From NCBI GenBank assembly GCA_020438845.1, contig JAGQTV010000011.1, positions 1 to 64,000 on the forward strand: a stretch of DNA of 64,000 bases. Reading direction: 5' to 3'. A program made the position numbers and the translations under genes. The DNA is from Mycobacterium sp. Its GTDB lineage: Bacteria; Actinomycetota; Actinomycetes; Mycobacteriales; Mycobacteriaceae. Of this stretch, positions 35,648 through 43,761 are shown one piece after another (within the stretch, counting starts at the first letter, position 1; every line of letters begins with the position of its first letter). The notes below the pieces were generated by a model that saw only the letters and a program-made list of their open reading frames with translations, was not told the DNA's origin and searched no databases.

Positions 35648-36802
35648 GTGACGTCGGCCGGTTTCCGCTTCGGGCTTGTCGACGCCATCGTTAACTCACG
35701 CCTTTCGCCAACTGCGCTGACTCGGGCCGCTTACCTGATGGCCGCGGCATCGAGGGCCCACTCGTTCTGGGTCGGCGACCACCTGAATTCGTTGCTGCCC
35801 CGTTCGATCGCGACGCCTGAGTATATGGGCGTCGGCACCCGGCTCATCCCCAAGGTGGACGCCATCCTGGAGCCCTGGACGATGCTCGGCCACCTTTCGG
35901 CCCGCAACCGGATCGCCAGGCTTCGGCTCGGAGTGGCCGTGACCGACGCAGGCCGACGCAACCCTGCCGTAACAGCCCAGGCCGCGGCTACGCTGCATCT
36001 GCTGACCCGCGGCCGGGCGATGCTGGGTATCGGCGTGGGCGAGCGGGAGGCCAACGAGCCGTACGGTGTCGAGTGGAGCAAGCCGGTAGCCAGGTTCGAG
36101 GAGGCGGTTGCCACCATCCGGGCGCTGTGGGATTCCGGCGGCGAGCCGATCTCGCGGGATTCACCCTATTTTCCGCTCCGCAACGCCCTCTTCGATCTCC
36201 CGCCGTATCGCGGAAAATGGCCACCTGTCTGGATAGCGGCGCACGGACCTCGGATGTTGCGTATCGCAGGCCGCTACGCCGACGCCTGGGTTCCATTCGT
36301 CATCTCCCGGCCCAAGGACTACGCACGGGCGCTGGAGTCGGTCCGGGCGGCCGCCTCCGACGCCGGTCGCGACCCGATGTCAATAGTCCCGGCCGTCAAC
36401 CGTCCGATAGTGACGGGCCGAAACCGCGACGACGTCGATGAGGCGCTCGACGGGGTCTTGATGAAGACGTGGGCGCTCTCGGCGCCCGCTGCAGTCTGGG
36501 CTCGGCACGGTGTGGAGCATCCGCTCGGGGTCGACTTCGCCGGCGTGCAGGATCTCGTACCGCAGACCATCGACCGGCAGACGGCTCTGGACTACGCAGC
36601 CCAGGTTCCCGCATCCCTGATGAAGGAGATCTGCTTCCACGGCACACCCGGCGATGTGCTGGACCAGGTGGCGCAATGGCGCGACGTGGGCCTGCGGTAC
36701 CTGCTTGTCCTCAACGCCAGCCAGCTGAACCCCAACCCAAGGATGGCCGTGGTGGCCACCCATCCGTTCCTACGCGTCCTGCGGGGCCTCAAGAAGTTGT
36801 GA
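35648..36802 (+). CDS. Phthiodiolone-type ketoreductase, F420-dependent LLM family (Rv2951c-like)
   Basis: A 384-residue luciferase-like (alpha/beta)8 oxidoreductase, matching throughout what I recall of M. tuberculosis Rv2951c (381 residues), which reduces phthiodiolone and phenolphthiodiolone to the phthiotriol forms. Landmarks are the start [32 protein letters not shown], the block [31 protein letters not shown] and the ending VLRGLKKL. It is expected to reduce the keto group left by PpsE using F420H2, in the cytosol. The GTG start has no ribosome site. It lies 2.9 kb from papA5 and overlaps the convergent nitroreductase gene by 33 bases. Its presence argues that the nearby pps modules make a phthiocerol-like ketone. 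Confidence 0.9.
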   Translation: MTSAGFRFGLVDAIVNSRLSPTALTRAAYLMAAASRAHSFWVGDHLNSLLPRSIATPEYMGVGTRLIPKVDAILEPWTMLGHLSARNRIARLRLGVAVTDAGRRNPAVTAQAAATLHLLTRGRAMLGIGVGEREANEPYGVEWSKPVARFEEAVATIRALWDSGGEPISRDSPYFPLRNALFDLPPYRGKWPPVWIAAHGPRMLRIAGRYADAWVPFVISRPKDYARALESVRAAASDAGRDPMSIVPAVNRPIVTGRNRDDVDEALDGVLMKTWALSAPAAVWARHGVEHPLGVDFAGVQDLVPQTIDRQTALDYAAQVPASLMKEICFHGTPGDVLDQVAQWRDVGLRYLLVLNASQLNPNPRMAVVATHPFLRVLRGLKKL

Positions 36803-37546
36803 GCCGGGCGGCCGGCCGATAAGGCCTCTGCGATCCAGCGGGGTTCGCCCGAACCACAGCCGGTTCCCGTACGTATCGAGATGCACTACCTCGTCAACCG
36901 GCCTGCGCGTGGTGGGGCCATACCGACCGCGGGGCCAGCCGAGCGGGATGACGCAGACGGGAGTCACCCCGAGGGGCAACTTCAGGGTCCGGCGCGCGGA
37001 GGCCAGACTCCACAGCGGCAACGTGATCAGTGAGGCGCCCAGCCCCATCGCTCGCGCCGCCAGAAGCAGATTCTGCACACTGGGGTAGATGGACCCGAAG
37101 AACGCCGATTCGGCCGCGTGCGGCATCGGGAGGTACGGGATGCGTCCCTCTCGCGCGGTAAGACGCAGGCAGGCCACCACCAGAACCGGCAGTTCGGTGA
37201 AGTGATCGACCTGCCACTGGACCGCGCGGGCGGTCTTCGCCATTGATTCGTCCCACTCCGCGACATTGCGGATCACCGCGCGGTAGTAGAGCTTCCAAGC
37301 CTGGCGGTACCTGCGTGCCAGCTTCTTCTTGATCCGGGAATCCTTCACGACGATGAACTCCCAGTTCTGACCGTTGGCACCGGTGGGCGCCCGCAGGGCC
37401 AGTTCGATGCACTTCAGCACCAAGGCGTCGTCGACCGGATCCGGGCGCAGCCGCCGCACCGCGCGCTGCGTCATCATCGCTTCCTGCAGTGGCATGTCCA
37501 ACCGGGCCCAAGCCGCGGCGGGGTCCGGAACCGGATGTTCAGGCAT
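36770..37546 (-). CDS. Nitroreductase-family flavoprotein
   Basis: A 258-residue FMN protein of the nitroreductase fold. It has an N-terminal [11 protein letters not shown] region, the [18 protein letters not shown]-binding motif (about residue 55) and the [10 protein letters not shown] motif (about 175), typical of NAD(P)H-dependent FMN reductases. The ATG at 37546 overlaps the end of the DUF2505 gene by eight bases. The substrate is unknown. It ends a three-gene operon (flavodoxin, DUF2505, nitroreductase) embedded in the lipid locus; whether it acts on the lipid is open. Confidence 0.86.
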   Translation of the reverse strand: MPEHPVPDPAAAWARLDMPLQEAMMTQRAVRRLRPDPVDDALVLKCIELALRAPTGANGQNWEFIVVKDSRIKKKLARRYRQAWKLYYRAVIRNVAEWDESMAKTARAVQWQVDHFTELPVLVVACLRLTAREGRIPYLPMPHAAESAFFGSIYPSVQNLLLAARAMGLGASLITLPLWSLASARRTLKLPLGVTPVCVIPLGWPRGRYGPTTRRPVDEVVHLDTYGNRLWFGRTPLDRRGLIGRPPGSQLLEAPQDA

Positions 37547-38048
37547 GCGTGGCGATCCAATCGCTGGTGAAGCGGCCGACACCCGGGATCTCCTTGACGA
37601 TCAGGGCGGCGATGAACTTCTCGATCTGGCCACCCACCAGTGGGATGCCAACTGTGACGGAGCCCGCGAAACGCAGGCTGGAGCCCTGAGGCGCCGGGGC
37701 CAGATCGGCGGTGCCCAGAGCCGAGCCGGCCAACCCGGAAGCGCTGATCAGGACCTCCCCGCTTACCCGGCCGTCGCCGAGTGGACGCCAAGTCTCCGCC
37801 CGCAGCAAGGTCAACCGCGACGGCAGGGCATTGGAAAACGGAGCGGGCAGCACCCCGCGGCGCAGATCCTGGGTGGTCGCCAGCGCGATGCCTCCATCGG
37901 TGTTGACGACCAGTGAATCCAGCGTGATCGCCCCGTTACCGCCGTAGGCCTCCAGCCGGTCCAGCCAATACTGCTCGCTGCCGAGCGCGGACCGGACTTC
38001 TTCCACGCTGGCCCGGTTCACGGTCGAGACGTCGAAGCTACGCGCCAC
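37539..38048 (-). CDS. DUF2505 (START/SRPBCC-like) protein
   Basis: A 169-residue protein of the DUF2505 family, which is built on an SRPBCC helix-grip fold able to bind hydrophobic ligands. Visible features are the early STVNRASVEEVRSAL helix, GEVLISASGLAGSALGTADL and the amphipathic C-terminal IPLVGGQIEKFIAALIVKE. It starts at a GTG overlapping the flavodoxin gene end by 11 bases, and its own end overlaps the nitroreductase start, so all three genes are translationally coupled. A lipid- or polyketide-carrier role fits the neighbourhood but is inference. Confidence 0.84.
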   Translation of the reverse strand: MARSFDVSTVNRASVEEVRSALGSEQYWLDRLEAYGGNGAITLDSLVVNTDGGIALATTQDLRRGVLPAPFSNALPSRLTLLRAETWRPLGDGRVSGEVLISASGLAGSALGTADLAPAPQGSSLRFAGSVTVGIPLVGGQIEKFIAALIVKEIPGVGRFTSDWIATHA

Positions 38049-38721
38049 GAACCGGACCTGCGATTCGTGCGGCCAGCTTGGCGGCGAACCGCCTGCTCTC
38101 TTCGAGTTGGTCAGTGCTGACGTTGGTGGTCGGAATGCGAATACCCAGGTAGCGGTTCCGATACTCGCCCGAGCCGAGATAGCTGGTCAACGACAGCATG
38201 GAGCGCAGCTGACCACCCGGGTACTCGAAATGGATGCTGCCGATGAAGCGACCGCCCTTCTTTTGGGCGAGCTTGCGGACCGCCCCGAGATTCTCCCGCC
38301 AGTAGCGCCGGCACACCACGAAAACGGCGAACGGCGTGCCGTCCAGCAGCGGCCGAGCCTCATGGGAAGTCAGAAAGGATCGCAGCGGCATGCTGACGGT
38401 TCGCCACCAGGTCGGCGACCCGATGCAGATCAGGTCATAAGTGCCGTCGCGCACTTCATCCGGAGTGCGGATGTCCCCGGTGGAACGCAGCGTCTGGGCC
38501 GGCAGCATGCTGAGGAAATCCGGCCACACGTTGCGCATCGGAAATCTGCTGAACCGTTCCGCATAGCGCGGATCGGTGAACTCGATCCTGGCCGCATGTA
38601 CCTCGAAACCGCGGTCACGGAACACGTCGCCGGCCGCCTCGAGCACCCGTTTCGCCTGGCCGGTGTAGCTGTAATAGAGCAACAGAACCCGGCCGGGCCG
38701 ACTATTCGGTTGCTCGGTCAC
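38038..38721 (-). CDS. Flavodoxin-like NAD(P)H-dependent oxidoreductase
   Basis: A 227-residue flavodoxin-fold protein. The FMN phosphate-binding loop is YYSYTGQAKR near residue 18, a second flavin motif is GSPTWWRTVSMPLRSFL (about residue 103), and an isoalloxazine-side segment follows (FAVFVVCRRYW). Long-chain flavodoxins of this size usually transfer electrons or reduce quinones. It heads the operon with DUF2505 and nitroreductase genes and is divergent from the methyltransferase gene with 99 bases between. The ATG start has no strong ribosome site in view. Confidence 0.85.
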   Translation of the reverse strand: MTEQPNSRPGRVLLLYYSYTGQAKRVLEAAGDVFRDRGFEVHAARIEFTDPRYAERFSRFPMRNVWPDFLSMLPAQTLRSTGDIRTPDEVRDGTYDLICIGSPTWWRTVSMPLRSFLTSHEARPLLDGTPFAVFVVCRRYWRENLGAVRKLAQKKGGRFIGSIHFEYPGGQLRSMLSLTSYLGSGEYRNRYLGIRIPTTNVSTDQLEESRRFAAKLAARIAGPVRGA

Positions 38722-38807
38722 ACGGCACCCTATCTTCCCTCAGCGTCCCCGCAGCGTCCCTGCAGCCCCCGAACTCCGGTGGTCCCCGCGGGCGAATCCG
38801 CTGCGCA

Positions 38808-38823
38808 TACTCTCACACGTGTG
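38808..38823 (+). promoter_or_regulatory. Putative promoter for a leaderless methyltransferase transcript
   Basis: A TANNNT hexamer (TACTCT, 38808-38813) lies seven bases before the GTG at 38821, the spacing expected if transcription starts at the start codon. No ribosome site is present. The palindrome CACACGTGTG (38814-38823) overlaps the start and could be an operator. Both are inferred. Confidence 0.35.
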
Positions 38824-39651
38824 AATGGCAGAGTTTCCGTCGACCTGAGCGGCCCGGCGAAGACCATGTTGTCGACGCTGTACCTCAAGGCACTCGACGC
38901 TGATTTCGAGCATCCGGTTCTCGGGGACCGGCACGCCAAGCGAGCGATTGACCGGATCGACTTCGACTGGGCGGCCCTGCGCGTCGGTGCCAAGTGGGCG
39001 CCGCTGTTCACGGTCCGCACCGCGCAGTTCGACATCTGGGTTCGACAGTTCCTGGCCGTTCACCCGCACTGCACGGTGGTGCACCTCGGCTGCGGCCTTG
39101 ACGCGAGGGTGTTCCGGCTCGATCCGGGGCCGGGGGTTCAGTGGTACGACGTCGACTACCCGGCCGTTATCGAGTTGCGCCGGCAGGTGTATCCGAGTCG
39201 TCCCGACTACCACCTGGTCGCGACCTCGGCCACCGACGCGCACTGGCTCGATCAGATTCCGGTGGACCTCCCGGTGCTGTTCATCGCCGAGGGCGTCAGC
39301 ATGTATTTGACCGAGGAGGAGGGTCTCGGATTACTGCGCCGCGTCGTCGACCGCTTTCCCTCCGGTGAGGTCCAGATCGACTTCTTCAATTGGATCGCGA
39401 TCAAGTCGCAGAAGACCCAGGCTCTGGTTCGGACGTCGGGTTCGAAGCTGTTCTGGGCCGTCAACAGCCCGCAGGACATTCTCGACCGCGTGCCAGGGCT
39501 TCGATTGCTCACAGCGGCAACCTTTTTCGACGCCAGCACTTTCGGCCGCACGACGGGCGCCTTCCGGGTGGTCAAACGCGCAGTGCGGATTGTGCCCGCG
39601 GTGCGGAAGTCGCTGCAGTACCACCGCTACTCGTTCGGCCCGGTCGACTGA
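38821..39651 (+). CDS. SAM-dependent methyltransferase, LCMT/PPM1 family
   Basis: A 276-residue methyltransferase with the SAM-binding HLGCGLDARVFRLD (about residue 87), a WYDVDYPAVIELR segment and the family-typical late FIAEGVSMYL. It belongs to the leucine-carboxyl-methyltransferase-like group common in actinobacterial natural-product and lipid loci as O-methyltransferases. It does not resemble Rv2952, the phthiotriol O-methyltransferase of M. tuberculosis, as I recall that protein, but could fill that place here (inference). The GTG at 38821 is chosen because the open frame further upstream is antisense to the flavodoxin gene. It is convergent with papA5, seven bases apart. Confidence 0.85.
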   Translation: MNGRVSVDLSGPAKTMLSTLYLKALDADFEHPVLGDRHAKRAIDRIDFDWAALRVGAKWAPLFTVRTAQFDIWVRQFLAVHPHCTVVHLGCGLDARVFRLDPGPGVQWYDVDYPAVIELRRQVYPSRPDYHLVATSATDAHWLDQIPVDLPVLFIAEGVSMYLTEEEGLGLLRRVVDRFPSGEVQIDFFNWIAIKSQKTQALVRTSGSKLFWAVNSPQDILDRVPGLRLLTAATFFDASTFGRTTGAFRVVKRAVRIVPAVRKSLQYHRYSFGPVD

Positions 39652-39658
39652 CTTCGGC

Positions 39659-40918
39659 TCACCCAGAGGGTTTGCGGGGGCCGTCATCTGCCAAGCCGTG
39701 CAGCAGGAACTCGATGGCGGCAATGGACTTCTCCGGTTGCAGCCCGTGCGAGTGGTACTCGATCATCAGCCGACCGGCGAATATCTTGCTGGTGTAGATC
39801 TCGATTCCACCGCCCACGGCGAAGTAGAACTCGCCGTGGCTGGCGATGAACTCCATGCCGGGTGGTGTGGGCAGGGGTGGCACGACGCCGTTGTCGGTGA
39901 ACATCACGACGTCGGGCAGACCAGGCGGATTGCCGACGTACTGGGGGGTGAAATGCAGGAAGGACTGCTGGATGACCCCTTCGGCCAGGTCTTTGCGGAA
40001 GGTGTCGTTGATATCGCGGGCCAGGGCGACGACGTCGGTGTCCTCGGTGATCTCGGCAAGGTAGGTGGCGATCCCGACCGGGTTGGTGCATTCGGTGGCC
40101 GACACCGGAGGCGAGAGCACGTATCGCAGATCCACTGGGTAGACGTAGGGAACCGGGATCTTCGGTGTCCGGCGTATCTGCCACTCCGCCATCAGAACCA
40201 CCGCGGCGAGAAGGCTGTTCACACCGACCTTGTTGGCCCGGCAGTAGGCGATGATGCGTTCGGTCTCCTCTACGCCCAACGTGCATTCGACCATGGGAAC
40301 AAGTTGCGGCAGAACCGGATTGACGGCAGAAGGAGCGCGACGGGACGGGGGTAGTTCGTAGGCGAACAGGGCGGGCAGCATCCGCTCCAGGCCGGATCGC
40401 TCCCTCTTCTGAACCCCCCTGTCGGCCAATACCTTCTCTAACGGGTCCGGCGCGGGGTGCACGCTGGGCGGGCGCGTCTTTCCGGTGGTGACCAGATCGG
40501 TGTAACTGGCGAAGAACTCCTCAAGGAGGCTGAACTGATGGTGGCCGTCGGCCAGGCTGTGATGGATGTAGATGGCTGCTCTGGACTTCCCGTCGCCGAT
40601 CGTCACCCGCAGGTGGATGAGCGTCGCTGACTGGTCGAAGATCAGCGGCGGAGGCCTGTCGTCCGGCCCATTGAGTTCGACCACCTCGATTCCCTCGTGC
40701 TCGAGGTCGTCGAGGACGATCGCGTACCGTCCGTCGGTTCCCCTCTCGAGATGACCGCCCAGGACTGGATGCGACTGGAGCAGCAGGTCGAACGCCTCCG
40801 ACAGGGCGTCGATGTCGAGCGGACCGCTGACGTCAGCGGCGAGACCGACGAAGTTCTGCGTCTCGGCGAACATCTCCTCGCTGCGCGCCAGCTTGCGGAT
40901 CACCGAAGAGGGAAACAC
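39659..40918 (-). CDS. papA5: Phthiocerol/phthiodiolone acyltransferase PapA5
   Basis: A 419-residue condensation-like acyltransferase. In M. tuberculosis, PapA5 (422 residues) moves mycocerosyl chains from Mas to the two hydroxyls of phthiocerol. The catalytic motif is HHSLADG (the family's HHxxxDG), near residue 119. The start [17 protein letters not shown] and the [17 protein letters not shown] segment match the M. tuberculosis protein closely. The GTG start has AGGAG seven bases upstream. It is the last gene of the pps operon in this window, 94 bases after drrC, with a 15-bp tandem repeat and hairpins in the gap. The acyl donor's synthase gene (mas) does not follow as it does in M. tuberculosis. 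Confidence 0.94.
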   Translation of the reverse strand: MFPSSVIRKLARSEEMFAETQNFVGLAADVSGPLDIDALSEAFDLLLQSHPVLGGHLERGTDGRYAIVLDDLEHEGIEVVELNGPDDRPPPLIFDQSATLIHLRVTIGDGKSRAAIYIHHSLADGHHQFSLLEEFFASYTDLVTTGKTRPPSVHPAPDPLEKVLADRGVQKRERSGLERMLPALFAYELPPSRRAPSAVNPVLPQLVPMVECTLGVEETERIIAYCRANKVGVNSLLAAVVLMAEWQIRRTPKIPVPYVYPVDLRYVLSPPVSATECTNPVGIATYLAEITEDTDVVALARDINDTFRKDLAEGVIQQSFLHFTPQYVGNPPGLPDVVMFTDNGVVPPLPTPPGMEFIASHGEFYFAVGGGIEIYTSKIFAGRLMIEYHSHGLQPEKSIAAIEFLLHGLADDGPRKPSG

Positions 40919-40930
40919 CGGGATACTCCT

Positions 40931-40974
40931 GCTTAATGCTCGGGTGCTTAATGCTCGGGTGCTTAATGCTCGGG
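40931..40974. repeat. 15-bp tandem repeat, three copies, between drrC and papA5
   Basis: The unit GCTTAATGCTCGGGT (+ strand) occurs at 40931, 40946 and 40961 (last base differs in the final copy). It is non-coding and lies 12 bases upstream of the papA5 start, so copy number could affect papA5 translation. Confidence 0.92.
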
Positions 40975-40990
40975 GCCTTCATCACGAAGG

Positions 40991-41010
40991 GCCTCTATCA
41001 AGATAGGGGC
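40991..41010 (-). terminator. Hairpin immediately after drrC
   Basis: The arms GCC-CTATC/GATAG-GGC form a 9-position stem with one mismatch and a two-base loop, two bases after the drrC stop. A second hairpin (40974-40993, arms around CTTC/GAAG on the minus strand) shares its first three bases, so the two are mutually exclusive. This may be a partial terminator or a processing site before papA5. Confidence 0.35.
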
Positions 41011-41012
41011 TC

Positions 41013-41858
41013 TCAGTCACGTGTACTGGCCCGCCGGTATCCGCTCACCAGCGGAACTGCGCAGGCGGCCGCAATCACAGCAGACCACAGCACTGTGCCG
41101 AGAACGGGCTTCAACACCGGCCCGCCCAGCGACAGGCCCCGCATCGCCTCGATGACGTAGCTGCACGGTTGGTGTTCGACGAAGGGCTGAAGCCATTGGG
41201 GAAATTGGTCCAGCGGAACGAACCCGGTGCTGAAGAAGAACAACATGGCGCTGATGACCTCGGTGGCCTGGGGCACGATAACGTTCGCCGCATACAGCCC
41301 GATAGTGATCACGACGGCCGAGAACGCCACTCCGAACACCGCGGGCATGAAAAGCCAAAGCACGGCTTCGGCGAACCCCTGACGAAACCGGAACCCCAGC
41401 AGCATCCCGACGCACATCACGAACCCGGTGAGCACCACGATCCGGAATGTCTCGGCCAGTAGACGCGACAGCAGGCCTGATAGTCGATGTACCGGTAGCA
41501 CCCAGAACCGCGACAACAGGCCGTCTTCACGCTCCCGCATGATCCCGATTGCCACCAGGATCGCCCCGGAGGTAGCGCCGACCAGCGCCACCAGTGGCAC
41601 GCTGCCGTACAGCGCGCTTTCGCCGGTGACCTGCCGGATGCCATCCCCGAGGACGATGTTCAGCGCAATCAGGAAGCCAGCCGGGAAGAGCAGCGATTGG
41701 CCTACGGTCGCGGGGTCGCGGGCCCACCGGCGCAGAATGCGCTTGGTCATGATCCACGTCTCCGCCGCGAGCCGTTGACCGCGCCGGCGATCGGCATCCT
41801 CGGGTTCAGCCATCGGCGGCGCCGAGGATGTCGTCGGAAAAGCCGCCCCTGATATCAC
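41013..41858 (-). CDS. drrC: ABC-2 type lipid exporter permease DrrC
   Basis: A 281-residue membrane protein with six expected helices, the ABC-2 permease partner of DrrA/DrrB in phthiocerol dimycocerosate export. Matches to the M. tuberculosis protein (276 residues) include LNIVLGDGIRQVTG, WVLPVHRLSGLLSRLLAE, LGFRFRQG, FFSTGFVPLDQFPQWLQPFVEHQP and the ending GYRRAST. The GTG at 41858 matches the family's start. It lies inside a 20-bp tandem repeat whose each copy contains CAGTGATATC, so the start codon and its context exist in extra copies upstream. It is 36 bases from the drrB stop, where an ancestral GTGA overlap is likely. Confidence 0.93.
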   Translation of the reverse strand: MISGAAFPTTSSAPPMAEPEDADRRRGQRLAAETWIMTKRILRRWARDPATVGQSLLFPAGFLIALNIVLGDGIRQVTGESALYGSVPLVALVGATSGAILVAIGIMREREDGLLSRFWVLPVHRLSGLLSRLLAETFRIVVLTGFVMCVGMLLGFRFRQGFAEAVLWLFMPAVFGVAFSAVVITIGLYAANVIVPQATEVISAMLFFFSTGFVPLDQFPQWLQPFVEHQPCSYVIEAMRGLSLGGPVLKPVLGTVLWSAVIAAACAVPLVSGYRRASTRD

Positions 41859-41910
41859 TGGGACTTCTCCGATATCACTGGGACTTCGCCGATATCACTG
41901 GGATTTCTCC
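41851..41910. repeat. 20-bp tandem repeat, three copies, at the drrB/drrC junction
   Basis: The unit GATATCACTGGGACTTCTCC occurs at 41851-41870, 41871-41890 and 41891-41910 with one variant base in the second and third copies. On the minus strand every copy carries CAGTGATATC, so it reproduces the drrB stop and drrC start. Confidence 0.95.
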
Positions 41911-42719
41911 GAAACTCGGACGAGCAGCACGAGACTGAACACTATTCCGCCGGCGATCCAGGCCAGCGCCGGCCCGATGACCGACCATGTGACCGCAGGG
42001 GCCGCCGGTGTCGTATCCCCGGCGAACGCACGCAATGCGTTGAGGAACTGCGACAGCGGCTGGTCCCGGACGAACGGCTGGATCCACTGCGGGAACCGCT
42101 CGACGGGCTGCAGGCCGACCGAAGCCAGTCCGAGAGTCACCTGCGGAACGAGCAGCAGAGGCGCCGTCGCCTCGGGATTGCGGGTCGCCATGCCGATCAG
42201 GTCACCCAGGAGCGCCAGTGCCGCTCCGATTGCCAGCGCGAGTAGGACGAAGCCGATCGCGTGCCGATCGCCGGCATGGAACCGGAAGCCGATGATGTGA
42301 CCGCACGCCAGCGATACCGCGAGGGCGATCGAGCAGCGATACAAGCTGGCCGTCAGGCGAGCACCGATCGGCATGAGTGCGGCCATCGGCATGGCCCTGA
42401 ACCGACGGTTGATGCCCTGGATCGCATCGGTCGCCGAGCGGAAGGCGGCCGACACCGCCGCGAACCAGACGGCCTGAACCACGATCAGCGGAGTCAGGTA
42501 TTGGGCGTAGCTGCTCATCGGCTGGGCTTGACCCATGATGTTCTTCAGCGGCAGGTAAAAGCCGATGGTAAAGACGATTGACCCGACAACCTGGGTGGCG
42601 AACTCCCCGTTGCGCAGCGTGGGAGTGATCATCCGGGTGGTCAGCACCCACCACTGTTGGGCGCCGGACGGCATCGGCCGCGATTGCGCCGGGATGACGC
42701 CGAGCGGGGCCGCCGTCAT
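41895..42719 (-). CDS. drrB: ABC-2 type lipid exporter permease DrrB
   Basis: A 274-residue membrane protein with about six helices, homologous to DrrB of the phthiocerol dimycocerosate exporter (289 residues in M. tuberculosis). It shows the ABC-2 permease pattern, with a long N-terminal cytoplasmic part, the IGMATRNPEATAPLLLVPQ segment and the PVERFPQWIQPFVRDQPLSQFLNALRAF region before the last helix. The ATG overlaps the drrA stop (ATGA). Its last codons (EKSQ) come from the third copy of the 20-bp repeat. With DrrA and DrrC it should export the finished lipid to the periplasmic side. Confidence 0.92.
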   Translation of the reverse strand: MTAAPLGVIPAQSRPMPSGAQQWWVLTTRMITPTLRNGEFATQVVGSIVFTIGFYLPLKNIMGQAQPMSSYAQYLTPLIVVQAVWFAAVSAAFRSATDAIQGINRRFRAMPMAALMPIGARLTASLYRCSIALAVSLACGHIIGFRFHAGDRHAIGFVLLALAIGAALALLGDLIGMATRNPEATAPLLLVPQVTLGLASVGLQPVERFPQWIQPFVRDQPLSQFLNALRAFAGDTTPAAPAVTWSVIGPALAWIAGGIVFSLVLLVRVSEKSQ

Positions 42720-43711
42720 GCGTGGGTTTCAGCGTCTCGGCGGGGCGGCGGCATCTCGGCGCTGTCGGCGGCGGTCAGTCTGAAGAACACTTCGTCCAGG
42801 GAGGGCCGACGCAAGGCGATGTCCAGAAGTGCGATGTCAGCAGCCTTAACCAGGCTCAGGGCCTGCATGAGGGTGGTCGGTCCGTCCGGTGCCGGCATCG
42901 AGATCCGGTCCGAGGCGTCGGTCAGCGCCGCTCTGTTGGCCTCCGGCAGCAGCGGCCCGAGAGCCACGGCCATAGCCGGAACGTCGTTCATATTTCGCGG
43001 GACGATCTCGCAGTAGGTGCCGCCGGTGCGTTCCTTGAGCTCGTCGGCCGTCCCCTCGGCGATGATCGTGCCTCTGTCGATCACGATGATCCGGTCGCTG
43101 AGCGCGTCCGCCTCTTCAAGGTATTGGGTGGTCAGCAGGGTGGCGATACCGGCCGCCTTGAAGTCGGCCACCAGTTCCCAGATGCTGCGGCGGCTGCGTG
43201 GGTCGAGTCCGGTGGTCGGTTCGTCGAGGAAAACAACCTCTGGCCGGACCACGAGGCCACAGGCGATGTCGATGCGCCGCCGCATTCCGCCGGAATAGGT
43301 CTTGACGCTCCGGTCGGCCGCGTCCACCAACGCGAATCGCTCCAGAAGTTCGCTTGCCCTCGCCTTGGCCTGGGTCTTCGTCAGCCCCTGCAGACGGCCG
43401 AACATCATCAGGTTTTCTCGGCCGGTCAGCATGTCGTCCAGAGCGACATGCTGACCGGTCAGCATGATGGAGCGGCGCACTGCGGCAGGATCGTCCAGCA
43501 CGTCATGGCCCGCGACCACCGCGCGTCCGGAGTCCGGGGTGGCCAGCGTGGACAGGATGTCCACCGTCGTGGTCTTTCCAGCACCGTTGGGTCCCAGCAG
43601 GCCGAGCACCTCGCCGCGCCCGACTTCGAAGCTGATTCCGCGCAGAGCGACGACGTCGCCGAAGGTCTTTCTGATGCCGTCGACGATCACCGCTTTGTCG
43701 GTGCCGGCCAT
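42716..43711 (-). CDS. drrA: ABC transporter ATP-binding protein DrrA
   Basis: A 331-residue ATPase, the same length as I recall for M. tuberculosis DrrA. It has Walker A GPNGAGKTT, the signature YSGGMRRRIDIA, Walker B VVFLDEPTTGLDPRS and the H-loop region replaced by LLTTQYLEEADALSDR, then a C-terminal daunorubicin-resistance-type domain. The ATG at 43711 has a strong ribosome site (AGGAGAAGAAAAGGA) and aligns with the family start. A GTG at 43765 overlapping the ppsE stop (GTGA) would add 18 residues and is the alternative. It powers DrrB/DrrC. Confidence 0.94.
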   Translation of the reverse strand: MAGTDKAVIVDGIRKTFGDVVALRGISFEVGRGEVLGLLGPNGAGKTTTVDILSTLATPDSGRAVVAGHDVLDDPAAVRRSIMLTGQHVALDDMLTGRENLMMFGRLQGLTKTQAKARASELLERFALVDAADRSVKTYSGGMRRRIDIACGLVVRPEVVFLDEPTTGLDPRSRRSIWELVADFKAAGIATLLTTQYLEEADALSDRIIVIDRGTIIAEGTADELKERTGGTYCEIVPRNMNDVPAMAVALGPLLPEANRAALTDASDRISMPAPDGPTTLMQALSLVKAADIALLDIALRRPSLDEVFFRLTAADSAEMPPPRRDAETHA

Positions 43712-43761
43712 TCCTTTTCTTCTCCTAGTAGATCTGGCCGATCTGGTCAGCTGGTCTTCGG

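Noticed and set aside
38814..38823. CACACGTGTG as a definite operator
   Set aside because: A single 10-bp palindrome over a start codon is too short to assign; kept only as a possibility in the promoter entry.
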